A program made the translations under genes and the position numbers. From CAVWNR01 sp963756525 (GTDB lineage Bacteria > Actinomycetota > Actinomycetes > Mycobacteriales > Jatrophihabitantaceae): a stretch of DNA of 64,000 nucleotides. Within the stretch, counting starts at the first letter, position 1, and each line of letters opens with the position of its first letter. Positions 35,203 through 42,878 of the stretch are shown here, in pieces. The notes under the pieces were generated by a model, which saw only the letters and a list, made by a program, of their open reading frames with translations, was not told the origin of the DNA and made no database searches. Location: NCBI GenBank assembly GCA_963756525.1, contig CAVWNR010000001.1, positions 992,001 through 1,056,000 on the forward strand, read 5' to 3'.

Positions 35203-35517
35203 CCGCCAAAGCGGCCCGGCACTCCTGAACGTTTCACGACCCCCCAAAAGGCAGCACCTCGGTGCGAGGGCTTGGCGGCACTGGAGACCCGCGATCTGCT
35301 TCCCGCGGCGCAGGCCGAACACATCTGGAGCAGCGCACTCACCGCCCTCATCGCCGGCTACTGCAGCGAACAGAGCTGAGCAGCAGCGACGTCGCACCGG
35401 CTTCCCGGCGGGCCGGCCGGCCGGGACGGGAGTGCCCGCAATCCACGGACAGCAACACCCACCCGCGGCGGGGCCTCCCGCCTCGCCTGGGCGGCGGGGT
35501 CCGGCTGCTGGCCAGCG
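35203..35517. other. Intergenic stretch with a possible plus-strand gene remnant
   Basis: No intact gene is seen. From about 35262 to the TGA at 35379 one plus-strand frame reads CEGLAALETRDLLPAAQAEH and on to GYCSEQS with strongly GC-biased third positions. This suggests the 3' end of a lost gene, but no family is recognised. The rest (35380-35517) is GC-rich with short imperfect hairpins. Confidence 0.35.
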
Positions 35518-35822
35518 TTATGACCAGGTCGGCTCGAGCAAGCTGCCGCTGGCGTGCAGCACGTCGAGGCGATGGACGACGGGCTCCTGGGTGGGTCGCT
35601 GGCCGCCGAAGGCGGCGTTGACGGCGGGGTGGATGCGTTCCTCGAAGGCCGGGTGCAGGCTTCTTCGGATTCCCACACGTCGATGTAGCGCAGCTTGCCC
35701 TCCGGTTCGCGAACGCACAGATGCAGCAGGCCGCCGGCGAACGGTTCGGGGCCGATCTTGTCGACGATGCGGCGGTAGAGCTCTTCCCCGATTGGGACGT
35801 CCTGGATGAAGGCGTAGACCAT
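35518..35822 (-). pseudogene. Frameshifted antibiotic-biosynthesis-monooxygenase-like (ABM) protein
   Basis: ATG 35822, with AGGAGG 8 nt upstream, opens MVYAFIQDVPIGEELYRRIV and continues through GLLHLCVREPEGKLRYIDVWESEEA. The homology then continues in another frame as AFEERIHPAVNAAFGGQRPT to LDVLHASGSLLEPTWS and a stop at 35518. Together they make one dimeric alpha/beta-barrel protein of about 100 residues broken by a frameshift near 35655-35665. It is divergent from the TetR gene and shares its control region, so it was probably that regulator's target. Confidence 0.7.
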
Positions 35823-35844
35823 GACTCCGGCCTCCTGATATATT

Positions 35845-35863
35845 ATCCGAATGAGTTTCGGAT
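35845..35863. promoter_or_regulatory. Palindromic operator for the TetR regulator
   Basis: ATCCGAATGAGTTTCGGAT has 7-bp perfect arms and a 5-bp centre. It lies between the divergent ABM-like pseudogene (SD at 35831-35836) and tetR (ATG 35886), next to an AT-rich TATATTAT box. This is the expected position for a TetR autoregulatory operator. Confidence 0.7.
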
Positions 35864-35885
35864 GAATAGGGAGACCGTACGGCCG

Positions 35886-36551
35886 ATGGGCGAGGACGTC
35901 AAGGCCAAGCGCACCGGCACCCGGAGCTACCACTCGCCTCGGCGCGCGGAGCAGGCCGCTGCCACCCGCGCCGCGGTGCTGTCCGCGGCCCGAGAGTTGT
36001 TCATCGCCAACGGGTACACCGCGACCACCATCGCGCAGATCGCCGAGCGCGCGCGGGTCGCGCCGGACACGATCTACACCACGGTCGGACGCAAACCGGC
36101 GCTGCTGCGCGAACTCGTCGAGACCGCGATCTCCGGCACCGAGCGACCGGTCCCCGCCGAACAGCGCGACTATGTCCTGCGCATCGGCGCCGCCGACACC
36201 GCACCGGCCAAGATCACCATCTACGCCCAGGCGATCACCGCCATCCAGCAGCGCATGGCACCGGTGTTCCTGGCGTTGCGCGACGCCGCCGCCACCGACG
36301 CCGACTGCGCGAGCCTGTGGCGCGAGATCGCGACCCGGCGGGCAACGAACATGCGCGCCTTCGCCGCCGACCTGCGCGGCACCGGCGAACTGCGCGACGA
36401 CCTCACCGACGAGCAGGTCGCCGACGTCATCTGGAGCATGAACGCCGCCGAGTACTGGGACCTGCTCGTGCGCGAACGGGGCTGGACCCCCGACCAGTTC
36501 CGCGACTGGCTCATCGACGCCTGGACCCGTCTGCTGCTGCGAAGGCCCTGA
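35886..36551 (+). CDS. TetR-family transcriptional regulator
   Basis: A 221-aa protein. The N-terminal HTH is AAVLSAARELFIANGYTATTIAQIAERARVAPDTIYTTVGRKPALLRELV (about 22-75), followed by an all-helical ligand domain ending in DQFRDWLIDAWTRLLL. ATG 35886 is preferred; ATG 35862 would lie inside the palindromic operator. It likely represses itself and the broken ABM-like gene opposite. Confidence 0.88.
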   Translation: MGEDVKAKRTGTRSYHSPRRAEQAAATRAAVLSAARELFIANGYTATTIAQIAERARVAPDTIYTTVGRKPALLRELVETAISGTERPVPAEQRDYVLRIGAADTAPAKITIYAQAITAIQQRMAPVFLALRDAAATDADCASLWREIATRRATNMRAFAADLRGTGELRDDLTDEQVADVIWSMNAAEYWDLLVRERGWTPDQFRDWLIDAWTRLLLRRP

Positions 36552-37082
36552 CGGGTGCGAAAACCGTGCTGCGGTACGGATCGCGGTCGCGAAGGCCACG
36601 CCGCAGGGCCCGGTCATCGCAGCAGCTCGGTCGCCGACGTGCAGCGCAGGTCCGCGAACCGAGCGCGCGCTGCGCGGTCGTCGAAGCTCATGTCGTCGCG
36701 GCCCATGACCAGCGCCGCGCGGGCCTGCCGGTCGAGTTCGGGACGGACGCGGCCGACGGTGGCGGCCATGGCGCGCAGCCCCCTGACGGGCTCAAGCCAC
36801 AATCGAAAGGCCCCGATGCCGACCGCATCAAGGGCCTCGAAATCGCGACTCTCATTTACGTGTCGCGCACTCTCAATTATCTGTCGTTTCCAACTCTCAT
36901 TTTTGTGTCGCGTAACAACGCGACCCTCGATGGCCGGTCCGCAGGTCGACCCTCTCGTGCAAGCGCCGATAATCGACATTATGTCAGTCTGAATACTGGG
37001 GACCGCGAGTGTGACCCGATGTGAGGATGAGCATCGACCACCGCAATCGCCCTAGGCTTAAAACTCCCCCTGGAGGTTCGCC
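36552..37082. other. Gene-poor stretch, relatively AT-rich in its second half
   Basis: A minus-strand ORF of 51 codons (36769-36614) begins MAATVGRVRPELDRQARAAL and ends in SATELLR. It is in coding-like codon usage but matches nothing I recognise and may be the end of a lost gene. From about 36840 the base composition drops and three direct repeats appear (see 36848-36910). Positions 36911-37060 hold nothing I can name. GGAGG at 37072-37076 is the SD of the next gene. Confidence 0.4.
36848..36910. repeat. Three 18-bp direct repeats, consensus ACTCTCAWTTWTSTGTCG
   Basis: The copies are ACTCTCATTTACGTGTCG (36848-36865), ACTCTCAATTATCTGTCG (36869-36886) and ACTCTCATTTTTGTGTCG (36893-36910), at 21- and 24-bp steps, about two helix turns. 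Such phased end repeats are typical of transposase-binding ends of IS elements (IS21-like). No transposase gene is next to them, so this may be a solitary IS end. Confidence 0.6.
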
Positions 37083-37478
37083 GTGCCCGACCTGATCACC
37101 GCATCACCGTTCATGGAGCTACTCGGCATCCAGTTCGACGAGATCACCCCGACCCGGGTGGTCGGCTCGGTCGCCGCCGACGAGCGACACCACCAACCGT
37201 GGGGCCTGGTCCACGGCGGACTGCACACGACCGTGGTCGAGACGTTCGCGACCACCGGGGCATACGAGGCAGTCAAGGACAGCGGTCAACTCGCCGTCGG
37301 GGTGGCCAACGCCACCGACTTCCTGCGGCCACACAAGGTCGGGCGCCTCGACGTCGAGGCGGTCGCGATCAATCAGGGCCGTACCCAGCAGCTCTGGCAG
37401 GTCGAGATCCGCAATCAGAACAATGGCAAGCTCGTGGCCCGTGGCCAGGTCCGCCTTCACAACATCGCGGCGAGCTGA
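37083..37478 (+). CDS. PaaI-type hotdog thioesterase
   Basis: A 131-aa hotdog-fold protein. FMELLGIQFDEITPTRVVGSV, then HHQPWGLVHGGLHTTVVETFAT with the HGG motif and catalytic Glu region, and FLRPHKVGRLDVEAVAINQGRTQQLWQVEI are typical. It hydrolyses acyl-CoA or aryl-CoA thioesters. The substrate is unknown. GTG 37083 has GGAGG 6 nt upstream. The 270 bp after it contain no gene I can support, only a short palindrome (AGAGG/CCTCT, near 37695-37710). Confidence 0.85.
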   Translation: MPDLITASPFMELLGIQFDEITPTRVVGSVAADERHHQPWGLVHGGLHTTVVETFATTGAYEAVKDSGQLAVGVANATDFLRPHKVGRLDVEAVAINQGRTQQLWQVEIRNQNNGKLVARGQVRLHNIAAS

Positions 37479-37748
37479 GGTCGGCAGTCGACCTTGGCGG
37501 AACCGATTCGCCAGGCCGGCAATCGCATCGGAACTCTCACTTTCCGCCGTTGGACGGTGCGCCACCGCCTGACGAATCAGTCGTCGATCGAATATTGACC
37601 CGTCGCAACTACGACTGTGCCCGCGCACGATCAGGAGCGCTCGACACCGGGGTTGAGGAACAATGGAACAGCCGTTAGCGCTGCGAATGATCTTGCTAGA
37701 GGGTTGTCCTCTTTGGTCGGGTCGTTCGGACGGCTACGGTCCTGAGTC

Positions 37749-38000
37749 GTGCCGGTTGAGTTCCTCAGCGACGAGCAGGTCGCGGCGTACGGCAAGCTCA
37801 CCGGGGTCACGGTCGACGTCATCAAGGTAGAAGAACCGCTCCAGATCCCGGGACGTCAGTTCGCGATGCTCGGCTACCGGTTCTCAACCCGCTTCGCCGA
37901 CCTGCCCGATCAGCGGTACTGGTGTGCGCCGCTGCCCGATGCCCTTGCCGCGGGGGTCGAGCTCGCTGCCGAGCAGGCCGCCATCGCCGGGTGCGGGTGA
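37749..38000 (+). pseudogene. Chimeric ORF starting with a Tn3-transposase N-terminus
   Basis: The first residues, MPVEFLSDEQVAAYGKL, match the conserved start of actinobacterial Tn3-family transposases (DUF4158 region). After that the 83-aa ORF diverges (GVTVDVIKVEEPLQIPGRQF, then RYWCAPLPDALAAGVELA) and is not transposase-like. It looks like a transposase 5' end joined to unrelated sequence by deletion. It ends GTGA-overlapping the antitoxin remnant. Confidence 0.5.
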
Positions 38001-38216
38001 ACGCTCAGCACGAACGCGTCACGGTCACCGTGCACGGCAAGCCTTCCGTAGTGCTGGTCGCTACCGAGGACTTGGAGTCGCTCGAGGAGACGATCGCGAT
38101 CTTGTCCGATCCCGACACGATGCGCCGCGTCCGACGCGGAACTGTCACGAGGTGACGGCGAGGCCGAAACGCAGCTTGCCGAGGCGATGGCCGAGCGCCG
38201 CAGGCGCAGTGCGTGA
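37997..38216 (+). pseudogene. Decayed Phd/YefM-type antitoxin
   Basis: HERVTVTVHGKPSVVLVATE followed by DLESLEETIAILSDPDTMRR is the core of a Phd/YefM antitoxin. The usual N-terminal DNA-binding segment (about 25 residues) is missing, having been replaced by the chimeric ORF. The frame then shifts: AELSRGDGEAETQLAEAMAE and ERRRRSA-stop continue in another frame from about 38130 to the TGA at 38214, consistent with loss of one base. It is both truncated and frameshifted. Confidence 0.7.
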
Positions 38217-38518
38217 CGGACGCACCAGGCCGCTACACGCTCGTTATCACTCCCACTGCCCGACGTCAGCTCGCTCAGCACGTGCCTGAGGCGGCGGCCT
38301 TCGCTGCGCATGAGTTCATCGTCGGTGCTCTACTGGACAATCCGCACCGAGTGGGTAAGCGACTACATCCGCCGCTCGACGACCGCCACAGCGCGCGTCG
38401 CGGTACCTACCGTGTCATCTACCGGATCGATGATGCGCAACGGACAGTTACGGTCGTCGACGTTGCATCGCTGAAGCCCACCGCGGCGTCGATCCGTTCG
38501 CCCGCGGGACGTCGATGA
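38213..38518 (+). CDS. RelE/ParE-family toxin
   Basis: A 101-aa toxin-type protein: YTLVITPTARRQLAQHVPEAAAFAAHEFIVGALLDNPHRVGKRL, then RRGTYRVIYRIDDAQRTVTVVDV, the RelE beta-sheet core with the Arg-rich active face. GTG 38213 overlaps the antitoxin TGA. The last 20 residues (ASLKPTAASIRSPAGRR) differ from the usual RelE ending (HRRDAYR type), so the tail may be rearranged. With its antitoxin broken, the toxin is probably inactive, silent, or neutralised in trans. Confidence 0.75.
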   Translation: MTDAPGRYTLVITPTARRQLAQHVPEAAAFAAHEFIVGALLDNPHRVGKRLHPPLDDRHSARRGTYRVIYRIDDAQRTVTVVDVASLKPTAASIRSPAGRR

Positions 38519-38558
38519 CCAGCAGCGCGGTGTTCGGCCGATCCGGCAAGGCCGTCAT
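38508..38558 (-). pseudogene. N-terminal scrap of an isochorismatase-like hydrolase
   Basis: On the minus strand ATG 38558 begins MTALPDRPNTALLVIDV, the usual start of cysteine-hydrolase/isochorismatase proteins up to the catalytic Asp. Homology stops at about 38508, where the sequence enters the toxin tail. Only some 17 residues remain, so the call is tentative. Confidence 0.35.
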
Positions 38559-38624
38559 AGGCGCTCGAGATCGTTTTCGGCCGCCACAGTAGGGCGGATC
38601 GCCGACACCAGCACGGTGCCGGCC

Positions 38625-38630
38625 TATCGT
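38625..38630 (+). promoter_or_regulatory. Leaderless -10 box for the acetoacetate-decarboxylase-like gene
   Basis: TATCGT lies 7 nt before ATG 38638 with no SD, the same pattern as other leaderless genes in the window. Confidence 0.4.
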
Positions 38631-38637
38631 CGGGTCG

Positions 38638-39282
38638 ATGAACGAGCCACCCGTCGCGGACGCGTTCCCGACCGTCCGTGACGGCCATTTCCCCGCCGCT
38701 CCGTGGACGGTCCGCGCGCAGTGCGTGTGCTGGCTGGCCCGGCCCAGCCGCGCGGCGCGGCTCGCCGCCGGCCAGCAGCTCACCGGGCGGCGCACACCTG
38801 TCGCCGTTGTCGCAGGCCTGCTCCGCTACCACGACACGCCGGTGGGCGGATACGACGAAATGGTGGCGGCAGTCGGCCTGCTCGACGATCGGAGCTTGTT
38901 GGCCACCGTGCCGTTCATCGCGGTCGACTCCCCCGCCAGCATCGCCGGCGGCCGGGCGAACTGGGCGCTGCCCAAGACGCCGGCGGCCTTCGACGGCGAC
39001 CCCCGCACGGGCATGGCATCGGCCGGAGACGGCTGGGCGGTCCGCGCTGAGGCCAAGGTCGCGGGCCCCGCGATACCGCTGAAGGCCCGCATCCGGTTGG
39101 CTCAGCGCTGGCCGGACGGGCAGGTGCGGCAGACGACGATCCGCATGTCGGGCCGGGCGCGTCCGGCACTCCTGCAAGTCGACGTGGAGGCGCCGCCGTC
39201 CCTGGCCGGTTGGTTGCGCCCCGGATGGCACCTCGGCGCGGTGTTCGACCAGCTCATCGCGACGCTCCCGCCGATGAGCTGA
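38638..39282 (+). CDS. Acetoacetate decarboxylase-like fold protein
   Basis: A 214-aa protein. VAVVAGLLRYHDTPVGGYDEMVAAVGLL and GGRANWALPKTPAAFDG resemble the acetoacetate-decarboxylase superfamily, in which the Lys of the WALPKT segment corresponds to the region of the Schiff-base lysine. It is shorter than true ADC (about 245), so decarboxylase activity is uncertain. The gene stands alone. Confidence 0.75.
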   Translation: MNEPPVADAFPTVRDGHFPAAPWTVRAQCVCWLARPSRAARLAAGQQLTGRRTPVAVVAGLLRYHDTPVGGYDEMVAAVGLLDDRSLLATVPFIAVDSPASIAGGRANWALPKTPAAFDGDPRTGMASAGDGWAVRAEAKVAGPAIPLKARIRLAQRWPDGQVRQTTIRMSGRARPALLQVDVEAPPSLAGWLRPGWHLGAVFDQLIATLPPMS

Positions 39283-39316
39283 GCGGATGGGCGCGGATGG
39301 GCTCAGCCACGCGACG

Positions 39317-41362
39317 TCAGCGCGGCACAGAGGTCGTGAGGACCCGGCCCGAGCGTTCCTCGGCGGACAGTCGCGCCGAGATTTCCTCCAGCAGCGCCTG
39401 CACGTCCGGATGCTGCTCCGGCTGCCATCCGTCGAGCAGCTCCACCAGCGCGGCGTGCTGGGCGGCTGTCAGCGACGCGGCCACGTTTCTGCCCGTCTCG
39501 GTCACCGTCACTGTGTCGCCCGCGACCGTCACGCAACCGCGCCCGGCGAGCGCGGCGGCGACCTGCCGCACCACCTCCGGCGGCGTCTTCGACACCTGCG
39601 CCATGTCGGGTATCTGCCGCGAGCCCTCACGCGCGACCCGGCTGATCATCCAGCACTCGCCCGGTGAGAGATCCAGCTGCGCCCGCTCGGCCAGCACCGC
39701 GAAGGCACGCAACCGGTCCTCGCGGCTGATCACCCGCGACAGCGCCATCTCCAGCTCCTGCAGCGACGTGCGCGCGTCGGGCATGGCGAACGTCTCGCCG
39801 AGGTCGGCGGTACGGGTCGCGGTGCGCAGCCGAACCTCGGGCAGGAGGAACGACAGCACGAACGCCAGCAGCCCCACCGGCACCGCGGCGAGGAACACCA
39901 CCTGGATCGCGGCGGCGTAACTGTGCAGGTACCACTCCTGCACGGCCGCGGGGCAGTGCGCGAGCGCGCCGAACGCCCGGCTCAACGCCGCCGGCGAGCA
40001 CGGGCCGGCCGCCGACGCCGGTGCACCAGTCGCCAGGTGATCGGTGAGCTGAGCGGTGAACACGGTGCCGAACACGGCCACGCCGATCGAGCTGCCGATC
40101 GAGCGGAAGAACGTCGCGCCGCTCGTCGCCGTGCCGAGGTCGCGGTAGTCGACCGCGTTCTGCACGGCGAGCACGAGCACCTGCATCACCAGGCCCAGCC
40201 CGAAGCCGAGCACGAACATGTACGCACTGGACTCGAACGTGCCGGTGTGCTCGTCCATCCGCGACAGCAGGAACAGCCCCACCGTGAAGATCCCGCAGCC
40301 CAGGATCGGGAAGAGCTTGTAGCGGCCGGTACGGCTGATGATCTGCCCGCTGCCCATCGACGTCAGCAGTAGCCCGAGCATCATCGGCAGCAGTCGCAGC
40401 CCGGACTCGGTCGGCGTGGCACCACCTACCTGCTGCAAGTACAGCGGCAGGTAGGTGAGCGCGCCGAACATTGCGAACCCGACCACGAACCCGATCACCG
40501 CGGCCGTGGAAAACACCCGGTTGCGGAACAGCCGCAGCGGGATCACCGGTTCGACGACCCGCTGCTCGATCAGCACGAACGCCACGACGAGCATCACGAA
40601 GCCGACGGCCAGGCCGATCACCTGCGGCGAGCCCCACGCCCACACCGAGCCGGCGAAGCTGCTGACCAGCACGATGCAGCTGGCAGCACCGGCGAGCACG
40701 ACGATGCCGGCGTAGTCGATCGAAGGCCGCTGCGCTGCCCGGGTGCTCGGCAACACGGTCGCGACCACAACCAGCGCGAGCGCCCCGACCGGCAGGTTGA
40801 TGTAGAACACCCAGCGCCAGGACAGGCTGTCGACGAAGAACCCGCCCAGCAGCGGGCCCGCTACGCTCGCGACGCCGAACACCGCGCCGAACGCGCCCTG
40901 GTACTTCCCCCGGTCGCGCGGCGCGACGACGTCGCCGATGAGCGCCTGGGAGAGCACCATCAGTCCTCCCCCGCCGATCCCCTGCAGGGCCCGATAGGCG
41001 ATCAGCTGCACCATGTCCTGCGCGGTGCCGCAGAGCGCCGAACCGATCAGGAAGATCACGATGGTGCCGATGAAGAGCACCTTGCGGCCGAACAGGTCGC
41101 CGAGCTTGCCCCACATCGGCGTGGTCACCGTGGACGCCAGCATGTACGCGGTGACCACCCAGGACAGGTGCGCCGCACCGCCGAGGTCACGGACGATCGT
41201 CGGCAGCGCGGTGGAGACGATCGTCTGATCCAGCGCGGCGAGCAGCAGGGCGAGCATCAACCCGCTGAAGATGAACCAGATCTTGCGCTGGTCGACCTCG
41301 ACGGCGACGCCGGCGCCGGGTTGCGGCGGGACAGTGTCGACGGCGGCGGGGTCCGAGGCCAT
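39317..41362 (-). CDS. DHA2-type MFS multidrug exporter with C-terminal winged-helix domain
   Basis: A 681-aa protein. Fourteen predicted TM helices cover about residues 25-500. LDQTIVSTALPTIVRDLGG (motif D1-like), GKLGDLFGRK (motif A) and ALQGIGGGGLMVLSQALIGDVV (motif C) place it in the EmrB/QacA group. The last 150 residues are soluble and contain a MarR-like winged helix (DLSPGECWMISRVAREGSRQ, MAQVSKTPPEVVRQVAAALAGRGCV). Transporter-regulator fusions of this kind occur in actinobacteria. ATG 41362 is used; the upstream extension is not protein-like. Confidence 0.9.
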   Translation of the reverse strand: MASDPAAVDTVPPQPGAGVAVEVDQRKIWFIFSGLMLALLLAALDQTIVSTALPTIVRDLGGAAHLSWVVTAYMLASTVTTPMWGKLGDLFGRKVLFIGTIVIFLIGSALCGTAQDMVQLIAYRALQGIGGGGLMVLSQALIGDVVAPRDRGKYQGAFGAVFGVASVAGPLLGGFFVDSLSWRWVFYINLPVGALALVVVATVLPSTRAAQRPSIDYAGIVVLAGAASCIVLVSSFAGSVWAWGSPQVIGLAVGFVMLVVAFVLIEQRVVEPVIPLRLFRNRVFSTAAVIGFVVGFAMFGALTYLPLYLQQVGGATPTESGLRLLPMMLGLLLTSMGSGQIISRTGRYKLFPILGCGIFTVGLFLLSRMDEHTGTFESSAYMFVLGFGLGLVMQVLVLAVQNAVDYRDLGTATSGATFFRSIGSSIGVAVFGTVFTAQLTDHLATGAPASAAGPCSPAALSRAFGALAHCPAAVQEWYLHSYAAAIQVVFLAAVPVGLLAFVLSFLLPEVRLRTATRTADLGETFAMPDARTSLQELEMALSRVISREDRLRAFAVLAERAQLDLSPGECWMISRVAREGSRQIPDMAQVSKTPPEVVRQVAAALAGRGCVTVAGDTVTVTETGRNVAASLTAAQHAALVELLDGWQPEQHPDVQALLEEISARLSAEERSGRVLTTSVPR

Positions 41363-41451
41363 GCTGATCACCGTCCTACCCGGCGGGCGCCGCAACGCAC
41401 CGTATCGTGCCGGCGTCCCTTGGCGCACTCTGCCGCGCGCTGCTCTGACGC

Positions 41452-42399
41452 TCAGACCGGCCCGTCGGCTGTGTGCACCGGGCCGTGCGCGTCGGCGCAG
41501 TGCTCGGGTGCCTCACCGCCGCCGGGCGCGTGATCGACCTGCAGCGTGACGTGGCCGATCCCGTACCGGTCGGCCAGCACGCCGCGCAGCGCGCCGCCGA
41601 CCGCGTGGCAGTCGCGCGGCCGCCGGACCAGTACGTGCGCGGAGACCGCCGCCTCCCCCGACCCGATTTCCCACACGTGCAGGTCGTGCACCTCGGCGAC
41701 CCCGTCGACCGCGGCGAGCTCGCTGCCCACGCCGACCGGGTCGACGCCGCTCGGTGCTGCCTCGAGGAACACCCGCCCGGCGGCGCGCACCAGGCCGACT
41801 CCGGCGTAGGTCATCAGCGCGGCGACGATCAGCGAGGCGACGGCGTCCGCCCGCATCCAGCCGGTCGTGACGATGACGACGCCCGCGACGAACGTCGCGA
41901 CGAAGGCCCAGAGGTCGTTCACCAGATGCGCCACCGCGCCGCGGATGTTGAGGCTGCGCCGGTCGGCGCGGGAGGCGAGCGCGGTCGCGGCCACGTTCAC
42001 GCCGACACCGACGAGCGCGACCACGGCGAGCACGCTGCCGGCCGTGTGCGGCGGGTTGATCAGTCGCCGGACCGCCTCGACGGTGAACCAGACGGCGAGC
42101 AGCAGCAAGGTGATCCCGTTCGCCTGGCCGGACAGCGCATCCACCCGGGCGAACCCGTAGGTGTAGGCGCCCCGGGCCGGCCGTTCTGCGATGCGCGAGG
42201 CGATGATCGCCACGACGAGCGCCGCGACGTCGGTCAGCAGGTGACCCGCGTCGGCGATCAGCGCGAGTGAGCCGGCCAGCATGCCGGCCACCACCTCGCC
42301 GACCATGAACGCGGCGATGAGCGAAAGCGCCCCCAACAGGTAGCGCCGATCGGCGTGACCGCGCGGTGTCGGATGCGCGTGCGCGTGACCGGCGCTCAC
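41452..42399 (-). CDS. Cation diffusion facilitator (CzcD-like Zn/Co/Cd exporter)
   Basis: A 315-aa, six-TM CDF transporter. An N-terminal His-rich stretch (HAHAHPTPRGH) precedes TM1. SLALIADAGHLLTDVAAL carries the DxxxD/HxxxD metal site in TM2, and HLVNDLWAF the second site in TM5. The cytoplasmic C-terminal domain (VAEVHDLHVWEIGSGEAAVSAHV) is intact, with a His/Cys tail. GTG 42399 overlaps the stop of an ArsR-type repressor gene, so the two form a metal-responsive operon. Confidence 0.93.
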   Translation of the reverse strand: MSAGHAHAHPTPRGHADRRYLLGALSLIAAFMVGEVVAGMLAGSLALIADAGHLLTDVAALVVAIIASRIAERPARGAYTYGFARVDALSGQANGITLLLLAVWFTVEAVRRLINPPHTAGSVLAVVALVGVGVNVAATALASRADRRSLNIRGAVAHLVNDLWAFVATFVAGVVIVTTGWMRADAVASLIVAALMTYAGVGLVRAAGRVFLEAAPSGVDPVGVGSELAAVDGVAEVHDLHVWEIGSGEAAVSAHVLVRRPRDCHAVGGALRGVLADRYGIGHVTLQVDHAPGGGEAPEHCADAHGPVHTADGPV

Positions 42400-42833
42400 C
42401 GGCCTGCGCCTGCCGCGCGTTCGGTCTGCGCGGCCCCTGTCGGGTGCTCTGGATCAGCGCGTCTCGTGCGTTCCGGATGCACGAGCGCACTGTGCCCCGC
42501 ATGCGCGAAGGCGGTGTCGAGCAACACTTGCACGTGCGCGTCGGCCAGGCGGTAGAACGCCATCCGCCCCTGCCGGCGGACCTGCACAATGCGGTGCGCC
42601 CGCAGCAGCCGTAGCGCATGCGAGGTCGCCGACTCGCTCAGCCCGGCGGTCCGAGCCAGCACCCCGACGCTCGCCTCCCCCACCCGAAGCGCCGCGAGCA
42701 GCCGCAGCCGGCCGGGATCGGCGAGCAGTGCGAAGACGTCGGCGGCGTCGTCGACATCCGCAGGCGCGGGCAGCACGACGGCCGTAACACCGCGCGTCGG
42801 CGAGTGGCTGACAACATCTGAACGGCTGCTCAC
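42396..42833 (-). CDS. ArsR/SmtB-family metal-sensing repressor
   Basis: A 145-aa winged-helix protein: ADVFALLADPGRLRLLAALRVGEASVGVLARTAGLSESATSHALRLLRAHRIVQVRRQGRMAFYRLADAHVQVLLDTAFAHAGH. The C-terminal helix pattern D-H..H..H (DAHVQ, AHAGH) fits an alpha-5 zinc site as in SmtB/CzrA. GTG 42833 is preferred over a TTG 12 codons upstream. TGAACATGTGAGC at the start region may be part of its operator. It should repress itself and the CDF exporter until metal binds. Confidence 0.9.
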   Translation of the reverse strand: MSSRSDVVSHSPTRGVTAVVLPAPADVDDAADVFALLADPGRLRLLAALRVGEASVGVLARTAGLSESATSHALRLLRAHRIVQVRRQGRMAFYRLADAHVQVLLDTAFAHAGHSALVHPERTRRADPEHPTGAAQTERAAGAGR

Positions 42834-42878
42834 ATGTTCACTATTGCAGGCGAGGAGCAAGGAGGTCAAGCCGGACGC

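Noticed and set aside
36614..36769. 51-aa minus-strand ORF as a gene
   Set aside because: Coding-like but without a recognised family or SD. Noted only in the intergenic entry.
36848..36910. CRISPR array
   Set aside because: Only three 18-bp imperfect repeats with 3-6 bp between them, no spacers of CRISPR length and no cas genes.
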